DNA of 13,552 nt. It comes from JAYSFC01 sp041913505 (lineage in GTDB: Bacteria > Pseudomonadota > Gammaproteobacteria > Burkholderiales > Burkholderiaceae_C). The DNA is taken from assembly GCA_041913505.1 (NCBI GenBank), contig JAYSFC010000110.1:1-13552 (forward strand), read 5' to 3'. Position numbers and translations under genes: made by a program. Position 1 is the stretch's first letter; each line of letters begins with the position of its first letter. Below are positions 5,681-12,495 of the stretch, in pieces. The notes under the pieces are model-generated. The model did no database searches and was not told where the DNA came from. It saw only the letters and a program-made list of their open reading frames with translations.

Positions 5681-7162
5681 TCAGTGCGCTGAGGCTTGCT
5701 GAATGGCGGCGGCGCTGGCGTCGGTCCAGCCGCCGCCCAGGGCCTTCATGAGGGCCAGATAGGTATCGAACTGGCGGGCCCGCAGGTCCACGGCCTGGCG
5801 CCGCTGTGCCAGCACCTGGGTCTCGGCGTTGAGCACCACGAGGTAGTTACCCAGGCCTGCGCCGTAGCGCTGCAGGGCCAGCGCATATGCCTTCTCGGCG
5901 CCGGCCATGGCTTCGGATTGCTCGCGTTGCTGGCGCACGAGGGATTGCCCCGAGCCGATTGCGTCGCCCGCCTCCTTCACGGCATCGAGCACCGTGGTGT
6001 TGTATTGCGCGATGGCGCCATCGAGGTCGGCCCGCTTGCCGCCCAGCTGTGCGCGCAGGCGCCCGCCGTCGAACAGGGGAAGGCGCAACGCTGGCGTCAC
6101 GCCAAGCTGGCGGCTGCTAGCTTGCAGCAGGTTGCCCAGGCCCAGCGCGTTCAGGCCCGCGAATGCGCTGAGGTTGACGTTGGGGTAGAACTGGGTGCGC
6201 GCCACGGCCACGTCCTGCGTGGCGGCTTCCACGCGCCAGCGCGCGGCCACCACGTCGGGGCGGCGGCCCAGCAGGTCGGCGCCCAGTGTCTCGGGCTGGG
6301 CCTGCAGCGTGAGCGCGGACAGCTGCGGGGACAGCGCGGCAAGGGCGTCGGGCGCCTGGCCCGCAAGCACGGCAATCTGGCGCCGCGCGAGCATGGCCTG
6401 CTCGTCCAGGGCCTCGATCTGGGCGCGCACATCGGGCAGCGCGGCCTGGGCCTGCGTGTCTTCGACCCGGCTGTCCAGGCCCGCGCCCACGCGCTGGCGC
6501 GTGATGTCGAGCACTTCCTGGCGCTGGGCCAGGGTGCGCTGCGCCACGTCGCGCTGGGCCAGGATGCGGGCCAGCGCCACGTAGCCGCGCGCGACTTGCA
6601 GCGAGAGCGTGGCCTCGGCCGCCGCTGCGTCGGCCTGCGCAGCGCGCGCCTGGCCCAGGGCGGCCGCTTCCTCGGCCGCGTGCTGGCCGAAGAAATCGGG
6701 CGACCAGCTCAGGCCTGCCTGCAGCGTGCCGCTGTCCCAGACATTGCCCGCGATGGGTGGGGGCACAAGTCCATTGGCCGAGTAGCGCTGGCGTGCAGCC
6801 TCGGCGCTGAACGTGGCCTGGGGGCCGTTGGCGGCGCGGGTCGCATTGGCCAGCGCCAGGGCGCGCTCCGTGCGGGCGCGGGCCACGGCCAGGCTGGGAT
6901 TGCCCTGCAGGGCCTGGGCGATGAGGGTATTGAGCCGTGCGTCGCCCAGGGCCGTCCACCACTGCGCATCCACGCGGGCTGTGGCTGTGGCGGCCAGATC
7001 GAGCTGCGCAGGGGTGAGGTGGGCGATGGGCGCCTTGTCCGGGCCTGGGCTCGCGCAGGCCGAGAGCAGCAGGGCAGATGCGGCGGCCAGCGCCGCAAGC
7101 GCGGCGGGCCGCCGGTAGGTGGCGGCGGAAGTGGAAGGGTGGCTGGGGGAGGTGGTCGGCAT
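5681..7162 (-). CDS. Outer-membrane efflux factor, NodT/OprM-type lipoprotein (RND/EmrAB-type OMF)
   Basis: This is the TolC-like outer-membrane channel for the efflux system. From the ATG at 7162 it is 493 residues, with a lipoprotein signal ending LLLSAC; Cys36 is the predicted lipidated residue. Two OEP repeats follow: the first begins near WWTALGDARLNTLIAQAL, and the second covers LGRRPDVVAARWRVEAA, a strong NodT/OprM signature, then FYPNVNLSAFAGLNALGLG and LPLFDGGRLRAQL. Long helical Ala/Gln stretches build the tunnel. An ATG 42 bases upstream (7204) is in frame but lies inside marR and would add a non-signal extension. The 7162 start begins 7 bases after the marR stop and gives a clean signal peptide, so I prefer it. 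A 494-aa plus-strand frame across it is a GC shadow. Confidence 0.93.
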   Translation of the reverse strand: MPTTSPSHPSTSAATYRRPAALAALAAASALLLSACASPGPDKAPIAHLTPAQLDLAATATARVDAQWWTALGDARLNTLIAQALQGNPSLAVARARTERALALANATRAANGPQATFSAEAARQRYSANGLVPPPIAGNVWDSGTLQAGLSWSPDFFGQHAAEEAAALGQARAAQADAAAAEATLSLQVARGYVALARILAQRDVAQRTLAQRQEVLDITRQRVGAGLDSRVEDTQAQAALPDVRAQIEALDEQAMLARRQIAVLAGQAPDALAALSPQLSALTLQAQPETLGADLLGRRPDVVAARWRVEAATQDVAVARTQFYPNVNLSAFAGLNALGLGNLLQASSRQLGVTPALRLPLFDGGRLRAQLGGKRADLDGAIAQYNTTVLDAVKEAGDAIGSGQSLVRQQREQSEAMAGAEKAYALALQRYGAGLGNYLVVLNAETQVLAQRRQAVDLRARQFDTYLALMKALGGGWTDASAAAIQQASAH

Positions 7163-7169
7163 GGTTCGC

Positions 7170-7661
7170 TCAGTCGGTAGTGGCCTGGCGCAGGGCGTCG
7201 CCATTGGCCAGCATGCGGTTCAGAAACTGCAGCAGCAGCTGCCATTCGGTATCGGAAAAGCCCTGGAGATGGGCATTGAGCACATCGACCAGCACGGCGG
7301 GGACGCGGGCGGCGGCCTGGCGGCCTTCCTCGGTCAGCACAAGGTGGACGACGCGGCGATCCTCCTGCGAGCGCTCGCGCTGCACCAGCCCCTTGGCGAC
7401 GAGGCGGTCCACCGAGCGCGTCATCGCGCCAGGGTCGATTTCGAGTTCGCGGGCCATGCTGGCCGCGGTGGCGCGCTCGTGCAGCATCAGCTTGTACAGC
7501 GGCAGCCATTGCACGTAGGTCATGCCGCAGGCTGACAGGCGCGCATCGACCTGTGAACGGATGGAGCCCATCACCTTGCGCATCAGGTAGCCGACGCTTT
7601 GGTCGGGCGTGAAGCGGTCGGGGGTGTAGGGCCCCGGGGGGCACGGGAATGAATTGCTCAT
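7170..7661 (-). CDS. MarR-family transcriptional regulator of the efflux operon
   Basis: This 163-residue winged-helix repressor has the MarR arrangement: an amino-terminal dimerisation helix (about 20-45), then the DNA-binding region with ATAASMARELEIDPGAMTRS and recognition helix around 75-90. The beta-wing follows (QRERSQEDRRVVHLVLTEEG, 94-113; the D101-R102-R103 motif is conserved in the family). A carboxy helical pair closes the dimer. It is first in the operon, with the outer-membrane factor gene 7 bases behind it. Upstream lies a near-perfect palindrome overlapping a likely -10 sequence. The simple model is that MarR represses its own operon and is released by a phenolic or lipophilic ligand, as for other MarR/EmrAB loci. 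The ligand is unknown. Confidence 0.94.
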   Translation of the reverse strand: MSNSFPCPPGPYTPDRFTPDQSVGYLMRKVMGSIRSQVDARLSACGMTYVQWLPLYKLMLHERATAASMARELEIDPGAMTRSVDRLVAKGLVQRERSQEDRRVVHLVLTEEGRQAAARVPAVLVDVLNAHLQGFSDTEWQLLLQFLNRMLANGDALRQATTD

Positions 7662-7668
7662 GCCCGCA

Positions 7669-7674
7669 ATTTTA
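7669..7674 (-). promoter_or_regulatory. Possible -10 element of the marR-efflux operon promoter
   Basis: On the minus strand TAAAAT (five of six consensus bases) lies 7 bases before the marR ATG, at the edge of the palindrome. No convincing -35 is seen at 16-18 bp. The closeness to the start codon would imply a very short leader, so the assignment is tentative. Confidence 0.3.
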
Positions 7675-7687
7675 TTGACTAGGCAAT
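7674..7687. promoter_or_regulatory. Predicted MarR operator
   Basis: ATTGACTAGGCAAT reads ATTGCCTAGTCAAT on the other strand: a 14-bp dyad with only one unmatched pair. It is centred about 20 bases before the marR ATG. A palindrome with TTG/CAA arms is typical of MarR-family operators, and its position over the core promoter fits repression. Confidence 0.7.
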
Positions 7688-7840
7688 TATTGGCGCGTCA
7701 TGCATTTGTACCCATGCGCCCGAAATGGGATTGACCCACTGGTCAGTAAGGGGTGTCCATGCCCTGGATTACCCGTTGAATTGGTACCTTGTGCTTTACC
7801 CTGTTGCGTTGTTTGCTATGTTTTCAGGAGCTTTTGGCAC

Positions 7841-8413
7841 TCAGTGCCGCCCCATGAGCCGTGCGATGAGTTCGCCCATGGCCGACACGCCGAACTTGCG
7901 CATGAGCCGCGCGCGGTGCGCGTCCACGGTGCGCGGGCTGATCTGCAGTGCGCGCGCGATGAGCTTGCTGCTCTGGCCCGTGACGAGCAACTGCGCGATC
8001 TGGCGCTCGCGCGCGGTGAGCTCGGCCGTCACGGGGCGGGCACTCGAGATGTCCTCGAACGCCCAGACGGCCGCCGCGAACGGGTCGGCGCGGTCCAGCG
8101 CGCGGCCCGAGACATGGCACCAGAACAGGCTGCCGTCCGCCTTGCGCATGATGCGTTCGTCGGCGTAGGTGCCGCAGGCCTGCATGGCCGTGAGTGCGCG
8201 CCCGCCGATGTGCTCGTACTCGCTGCCGGAGGGGTAGAGCAGCTCCAGCGAGCGGCCCACCAGTGCTTCGGGCGCGTAGCCGAACATCTGGCAGAAGGCC
8301 GGGTTGTACGAGTGCACCACGCGGTGGCGCGACACCAGCAGGCCCACGGGCGCCATGTCGAACGCGAGCCGCAGGTCGCTGTCCTGGGGCGAGGGGGCAG
8401 GGGGCGTGGCCAT
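7841..8413 (-). CDS. PAS-domain LuxR-type transcriptional regulator
   Basis: This 190-residue protein has an amino-terminal PAS sensor (about 12-125): DMAPVGLLVSRHRVVHSYN, then FGYAPEALVGRSLELLYP, ending with the PAC-like DGSLFWCHVSGRAL and WAFEDIS. A LuxR/GerE helix-turn-helix follows (130-190: LTARERQIAQLLVTGQSSK, then ISPRTVDAHRARLMRKFG). There is no receiver domain and no autoinducer-binding domain, so it probably senses a small molecule or redox signal directly through PAS. It is divergent from the thiolase/acyl-CoA synthetase module across 108 bases, suggesting it controls that module. The PAS ligand is unknown. The stop codon lies in the loop of a short GGCAC/GTGCC dyad (7836-7848) without a T-tract. 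Confidence 0.9.
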   Translation of the reverse strand: MATPPAPSPQDSDLRLAFDMAPVGLLVSRHRVVHSYNPAFCQMFGYAPEALVGRSLELLYPSGSEYEHIGGRALTAMQACGTYADERIMRKADGSLFWCHVSGRALDRADPFAAAVWAFEDISSARPVTAELTARERQIAQLLVTGQSSKLIARALQISPRTVDAHRARLMRKFGVSAMGELIARLMGRH

Positions 8414-8521
8414 GGCGATGCGCGCGGGAGTGAAGGAAAACCCTAGTGTATTTCTGCGACTGCCGCGGGGTGCCGCGCCTGCCTATAGTCGCTTCCAGAC
8501 CTCATTCCTTGGGAGATTCGC
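8414..8521. promoter_or_regulatory. Divergent regulatory region between the PAS-LuxR gene and the thiolase module
   Basis: These 108 bases must hold both divergent promoters. Visible elements are AAAACCCTAG (about 8438-8447), a direct repeat of TGCCGCG (8461-8467 and 8471-8477), and a possible thiolase -10 TATAGT (8484-8489) lacking a good -35. A ribosome binding site GGGAGA (8511-8516) precedes the ATG at 8522 by 5 bases. A weak -35 would be consistent with activator dependence. Which sequence the regulator binds is not evident. Confidence 0.45.
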
Positions 8522-9688
8522 ATGGGTGTTTCCATCGTGGGCTGGGCCCATCTGCCGTTCGGCCGGCTCGACAATCTGTCGCTCGAAGACCTCATCACGC
8601 GCGCGGGCCGCGAGGCCATGGCGCATGCGGGCATCGATGGCCAGGCCGTGGACGGCGTGTGGCTGGGCAACCTCAACGGCGGCTTCACGCCCGACGTGTT
8701 TGCCTCTTCGCTCGCGCTGCAGTGCGACGACGCGCTGCGCTGGAAGCCCGCCACGCGGCTGGAGAACGCCTGCGCCTCGGGCTCGGCCGCCGTGTACGCC
8801 GCCTGCGACGCGATCGAGGCGGGGCGCGCGCGCGTGGCGCTCGTGATCGGCGCCGAGAAGATGACGGCCGTCTCGGGCGCCGAGACCACACGCATCCTCG
8901 GCGACTGCGGCTACAGCGGCGAGGCGGGCCACCCGCCCGGGGGCTTTCCGGGCATCTTTGCCTCCATCGCGCGCGACTACTTCGCCGCGCACGGCGACCA
9001 TTCGGCCACGCTCGCGCGCATCGCGGCCAAGAACCACGCCAACGGCGTGCGCAACCCCTGGGCCCATATGCGGCGCGACCTGGGCTTCGAGTTCTGCAAC
9101 ACCGTGTCGGACAAGAACCCCCTGATCGCCGACCCGCTGCGCAAGACCGACTGCTCGCTCGTCTCCGACGGCGCGGCCGCTCTGGTGCTGGCCAGCGACG
9201 AGGCGCTGGCCGACTTCGCGCGCGCCGTGCGCTTCAAGGCGCGGGCCCAGGTCAACGACTACCTGCCCATGGGCCGCCGCCGCGTGGTGGAGTTTGAGGG
9301 GCCGCGCCGCGCCTGGCAGCAGGCGCTGGCGATCGCGGGCTGCACGGTGGACGACCTCTCGCTGGCCGAGGTGCATGACTGCTTCACCATCGCCGAGCTG
9401 CTGACCTACGAGGCCATGGGCCTCGCGCCCCAGGGGCAGGGCCACCGGCTGCTCGAAGACGGCGTGGTGGCGCCCGGTGGGCGGCTGCCCGTCAACGCTT
9501 CGGGCGGACTCAAGGCCAAGGGCCACCCGATTGGGGCCACGGGCGTGTCCATGCACGTGGTCTCGGCCATGCAGCTCACGGGCGAGGCGGGCGATATCCA
9601 AGTGCCCGGTGCCACGCTCGCGGGCGTGTTCAACATGGGAGGCTCGGCCGTGGCCAATTACGTGAGCGTGCTGGAGCGCGCGCGATGA
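8522..9688 (+). CDS. Thiolase-family acyl-CoA acetyltransferase (SCP2-thiolase-like subgroup)
   Basis: This 388-residue protein has the thiolase fold and probably cleaves a 3-oxoacyl-CoA with CoA, or carries out the reverse condensation. The nucleophile loop is ENACASGSAA with Cys84. The second loop is EVHDCFTIAELL with His285, typical of SCP2-type thiolases, and the third is GGLKAKGHPIGATG with His335. The last active-site loop, usually CxGGG in classical thiolases, reads FNMGGSA (370-376), so the second catalytic Cys is absent. Together these features place it in the non-classical SCP2/archaeal-like thiolase group and make activity less predictable. The start is supported by GGGAGA five bases upstream. 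Its TGA overlaps the ATG of the acyl-CoA synthetase by 4 bases (ATGA), so the two are co-translated and likely act in one pathway. Confidence 0.9.
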   Translation: MGVSIVGWAHLPFGRLDNLSLEDLITRAGREAMAHAGIDGQAVDGVWLGNLNGGFTPDVFASSLALQCDDALRWKPATRLENACASGSAAVYAACDAIEAGRARVALVIGAEKMTAVSGAETTRILGDCGYSGEAGHPPGGFPGIFASIARDYFAAHGDHSATLARIAAKNHANGVRNPWAHMRRDLGFEFCNTVSDKNPLIADPLRKTDCSLVSDGAAALVLASDEALADFARAVRFKARAQVNDYLPMGRRRVVEFEGPRRAWQQALAIAGCTVDDLSLAEVHDCFTIAELLTYEAMGLAPQGQGHRLLEDGVVAPGGRLPVNASGGLKAKGHPIGATGVSMHVVSAMQLTGEAGDIQVPGATLAGVFNMGGSAVANYVSVLERAR

Positions 9689-11208
9689 ACATCGCACAGC
9701 TGCTGCGCCGCAGCGCATTGGCCCATGGCGCCCGGCCCGCGCTGCTGCTGGGCGAGCGCGTGCTGTGTGACTACGCCACCCTGGGCGCGCGCGTGGCCGC
9801 GCTCGCGGGCCATTTGCAACAGCAATGCGGCGTGCGCCCCGGCGACCGCGTGGCGCTGTTCGCGGCCAACAGCCCTGAATACATCGAACTGCTGCAGGCC
9901 ATCTACTGGGCGGGGGCGGTGTCGGTGCCCGTCAACTACAAGCTGCACGCGAAGGAGCTGGCCTACGTGCTGGCCGACTCGGGCGCCTGCTGTGTGTGGG
10001 TAAGCGAGGCACTGCACGCCTCGGCGCTCGAAGCCGGGGCTGATCCGGCGCGGCTGCATCGGCTGGGCGGGGCGGCGTATGAGGCGGCGGCTCGGCATGT
10101 TCCCGCACCGCTGGCCGAGCGCGCGCCCGATGACGTGGCCTCGCTCTTCTACACCTCGGGCACCACGGGCCGGCCCAAGGGCGTGATGCAGACGCACCGC
10201 AACCTGCTCGCGATGACGCTGTGCTACTTCAGCGACGTGGACGACATCGCGCCCCAGGACGCCATGGTCTACGCCGCGCCGCTGTCGCACGGGGCGGGCC
10301 TGTACCACTTCGCGCAGATCGCGCGCGGCGCGCGCCATGTGCTGCCGCCCTCGGGCGGGTTCGACCCGGCCGAGCTGGTACAGCTCTCGCACAGCGTGGG
10401 CCGGCTCACCCTGTTTGCCGCGCCGACCATGGTGCACCGGCTGGTGGAGCATGTGCGCGCCACGGGGGCCGACCCTTCGGGCTTCAAGACCATCGTCTAC
10501 GGCGGCGGCCCCATGTACGTGGAAGATTTGCGCGCAGCGCTGGCTACCTTCGGCCAGCGCTTCGTGCAGATCTACGGCCAGGGCGAGAGCCCCATGACGA
10601 TCACGGCCCTCGCGCGCGAGCAACTGGCCGATACGGCGCACCCGCGCTGGGCCGAGCGCATCGCCTCGGTGGGCGTGGCGCACGCGGCCGTGGAGGTGCG
10701 CGTGGTCGATGACCAGGGCCGCAGCCTGCCGCCTGGCGAGACGGGCGAGGTGGTGGTGCGCGGCGAGACCGTCATGCCCGGCTACTGGGCCAACCCCGAG
10801 GCCACGGCCAAAACGCTGCGGGGCGGCTGGCTCTGGACCGGCGACATGGGGCAGATGGATGCCGACGGCTTCCTCACGCTCAAGGACCGCTCGAAGGACG
10901 TGATCATCGCGGGCGGCTCCAACATCTACCCGCGCGAGGTCGAGGAGGTGCTGCTGCAGCACCCCGGCGTGAGCGAGGTGGCCGTCGTGGGGCTGCGCGA
11001 CGCCGAATGGGGCGAGGTGCCCGTGGCCTTCGTGGTGGCCCAGGCGGGCGCGGCCGGCGTGGACGCGCCGGTGCTCGACGCGCTGTGCCTTGCGCACATC
11101 GCGCGCTTCAAGCGGCCCAGGCTGTACCGTTTCGTCGCGGCGCTGCCCAAGAACAGCTACGGCAAGGTGCTCAAGACGGCGCTGCGCGACCTGCTGGCGC
11201 AGGATTAG
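9685..11208 (+). CDS. Acyl-CoA synthetase / AMP-dependent ligase (ANL superfamily)
   Basis: This 507-residue enzyme activates a carboxylic acid with ATP and CoA via an acyl-adenylate. The core motifs are in order: YTSGTTGRPKGVM (156-168) for phosphate binding; YGGGPM (272-277); YGQGESP (297-303), the A5 motif with Q-G in place of the usual x-T before Glu; and GWLWTGDMG (381-389) with the ribose-binding Asp387. The hinge region DRSKDVIIAGGSNIYPREVE (401-420) and the catalytic lysine K494 in NSYGKVLK follow. Length and architecture match FadD- and cyclohexanecarboxylate/medium-chain-type ligases. It overlaps the thiolase by ATGA. The pair suggests that the ligase activates the acid and the thiolase shortens a later intermediate. 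The acid substrate cannot be read from sequence. Confidence 0.93.
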   Translation: MNIAQLLRRSALAHGARPALLLGERVLCDYATLGARVAALAGHLQQQCGVRPGDRVALFAANSPEYIELLQAIYWAGAVSVPVNYKLHAKELAYVLADSGACCVWVSEALHASALEAGADPARLHRLGGAAYEAAARHVPAPLAERAPDDVASLFYTSGTTGRPKGVMQTHRNLLAMTLCYFSDVDDIAPQDAMVYAAPLSHGAGLYHFAQIARGARHVLPPSGGFDPAELVQLSHSVGRLTLFAAPTMVHRLVEHVRATGADPSGFKTIVYGGGPMYVEDLRAALATFGQRFVQIYGQGESPMTITALAREQLADTAHPRWAERIASVGVAHAAVEVRVVDDQGRSLPPGETGEVVVRGETVMPGYWANPEATAKTLRGGWLWTGDMGQMDADGFLTLKDRSKDVIIAGGSNIYPREVEEVLLQHPGVSEVAVVGLRDAEWGEVPVAFVVAQAGAAGVDAPVLDALCLAHIARFKRPRLYRFVAALPKNSYGKVLKTALRDLLAQD

Positions 11209-11276
11209 GGCGGGGCAGGCAAGGTCTTTGGCGCCGGCCTACCATGGGGCTCTCTTTGATCTCCTCCGGCCCCGCC

Positions 11277-11936
11277 ATGACCCAAGCGCTCAAGATCGAT
11301 TTCGTCTCCGATGTGTCCTGCCCCTGGTGCGCCATTGGCCTGCAGTCGCTGGAGCAGGCCGTGCAGCGCCTGCCGGCCGGCATGGCCGTGGAACTGCACT
11401 TCCAGCCCTTCGAGCTGAATCCGCAGATGGGCCCCGAGGGCCAGGACATCGGCGAGCACCTGCAGGAAAAGTACGGCGCCACGCCCGAGCAGTCGCAGCA
11501 GAACCGCGAGGCCATCGCCGCGCGCGGCGCGGCGCTGGGCTTCACGTTCAACATGGGCAAGCGCGACCGCATCTACAACACCTTCGACGCGCACCGCCTG
11601 CTGCACTGGGCCGAGGAAACGGTCGGCCCGGCCGTGCAGAAGGCGCTCAAGCAGGCGCTGTTCAAGGCCTACTTCACCGAGGGGCTGAACCCCGGCGACC
11701 ACGCGTTGCTGGAGCGCCTGGCGGGCGAGGTGGGGCTGGACGCCGCGCGGGCGCGCCAGATTCTGGCGGGTGACGAATATGCGGCCGAAGTGCGCGAGCG
11801 CGAGCACTTCTACCAGCAGCACGGCATCCAGTCCGTGCCCTCGGTCATCGTGAACGGCCGCCACCTGATCCAGGGCGGCCAGCCGCCCGAGGTGTTCGAG
11901 CAGGCGCTGCGCCAGATCGCGGCGGGTACTGTCTGA
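11277..11936 (+). CDS. DsbA-family oxidoreductase, FrnE-like
   Basis: This 219-residue protein belongs to the thioredoxin-fold DsbA/FrnE group of cytosolic oxidoreductases, related to 2-hydroxychromene-2-carboxylate isomerases. It opens KIDFVSDVSCPWC, with the redox pair Cys15-Pro-Trp-Cys18 right after strand one. A helical insert follows (FQPFELNPQMGPEG, then NMGKRDRIYNTFDAHRLLHW, a FrnE signature). The cis-proline loop is QSVPSVIVNG with Pro188, and the end is typical (GGQPPEVFEQAL). There is no signal peptide, so it is cytoplasmic. An in-frame ATG at 11244 would add 11 residues; I chose 11277 because the conserved fold begins there, although neither start has a clear ribosome binding site. 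It lies 68 bases behind the acyl-CoA ligase in the same direction and may be read from the same transcript. A role in that pathway is not shown. Confidence 0.9.
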   Translation: MTQALKIDFVSDVSCPWCAIGLQSLEQAVQRLPAGMAVELHFQPFELNPQMGPEGQDIGEHLQEKYGATPEQSQQNREAIAARGAALGFTFNMGKRDRIYNTFDAHRLLHWAEETVGPAVQKALKQALFKAYFTEGLNPGDHALLERLAGEVGLDAARARQILAGDEYAAEVREREHFYQQHGIQSVPSVIVNGRHLIQGGQPPEVFEQALRQIAAGTV

Positions 11937-11956
11937 TTGCTCTGTTTTTTGTAGCT

Positions 11957-11987
11957 ATAAAAGACCGCCAAGAAAGCACAGGCGGCC
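11957..11987 (-). terminator. Intrinsic terminator after creA
   Basis: On the minus strand GGCCGCC (11981-11987) pairs with GGCGGTC (11963-11969), a 7-bp stem with one G-U pair, followed by TTTTAT. It begins 13 bases after the creA stop. The 64-bp convergent gap between the DsbA-like gene and creA contains only this hairpin and a T-run (11945-11950). Outer bases GTAGC (11951-11955) and GCTGC (11994-11998) could extend the pairing. Confidence 0.7.
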
Positions 11988-12000
11988 TATTTGGCTGCAA

Positions 12001-12495
12001 TCAGGGCTTGACGGGGATGGGCGTGGCGCGGTCCACGGGCACGGCCGTCACGCTGTTCTGTGGCGAGCCGTCGATGAGCTTGTCGGAGTAGGTCAGGTAG
12101 ACCAGCGTGTTGCGCTCAGCGTCCACCATGCGCACGATGCGCAGGCGCTTGAAGAGGATGGACATGCGCTCGCTGAACACCTCCTCCTGCTTCTTGAGCG
12201 GCGCCTTCGGAAAGCCGATGGGCCCGACCTGTCGGCAGGCGATCGAGGCTTCGGCGCGGTCCTCGGCCAGGCCCAGCGTGCCCTTGATGCCGCCGATGCG
12301 CGCGCGCGAGACGTAGCAGGTCACGCCCTGCACACCAGGATCGTCGTAGGCCTCGACGATGATGTCGTGGTCGCGCCCGATCCACTGGAAGGCCGTGTCC
12401 ACGGTGCCGATCTTCTCGCCGCCCGCGGCCAGGGCCGCGCCGGCCGCCAGCAGCAGGGCCGCGCAGGCGGCCACCCGGCGTGCGGCGGTTTTCAC
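12001..12495 (-). CDS. creA: CreA family protein (exported, unknown function)
   Basis: From the GTG at 12495 this is a 164-residue CreA protein. It has a signal peptide (KTAARR, then a hydrophobic core ending near ALAAG at 22-25), followed by the conserved start GGEKIGTVDTAFQWIGRDHD. The rest of the family is present: VEAYDDPGVQGVTCYVSRA, GIKGTLGLAED, ACRQVGPI, the SILFKRLRIVRMVD stretch and the end LVYLTYSDKLIDGSPQNSV. The protein should be periplasmic; its biochemical role is not known. The frame is open further upstream to 12594, but that part lies inside cphA and lacks family similarity. The GTG start overlaps the cphA stop as GTGA, giving translational coupling, and places the signal peptide correctly. 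It is the last gene of the transcript, with a terminator behind it. Confidence 0.9.
   Translation of the reverse strand: MKTAARRVAACAALLLAAGAALAAGGEKIGTVDTAFQWIGRDHDIIVEAYDDPGVQGVTCYVSRARIGGIKGTLGLAEDRAEASIACRQVGPIGFPKAPLKKQEEVFSERMSILFKRLRIVRMVDAERNTLVYLTYSDKLIDGSPQNSVTAVPVDRATPIPVKP

Noticed and set aside
5696..7180. 494-residue plus-strand open frame antisense to the outer-membrane factor gene
   Set aside because: It mirrors the GC-rich OMF gene, has low-complexity Gly/Arg/Ala/His composition and shows no domain. The minus strand has clear NodT/OprM motifs and a lipobox.
7732..7745. Dyad TGACC-CACT-GGTCA between marR and the PAS-LuxR gene
   Set aside because: The arms are only 5 bp and it lies about 70 bp upstream of the marR start without a nearby promoter element. 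Too short to call an operator.
7836..7848. GGCAC/GTGCC hairpin at the PAS-LuxR stop codon as a terminator
   Set aside because: A 5-bp stem without a following T-tract on the minus strand; not a convincing intrinsic terminator.
8483..9718. 411-residue minus-strand open frame antisense to the thiolase
   Set aside because: Shadow frame from codon bias. It also starts inside the ligase and ends in the divergent promoter region.
9658..11097. 479-residue minus-strand open frame antisense to the acyl-CoA ligase
   Set aside because: It is rich in His/Arg/Ala/Gly with no motif, as expected opposite a high-GC gene. The plus strand carries all ANL motifs in order.
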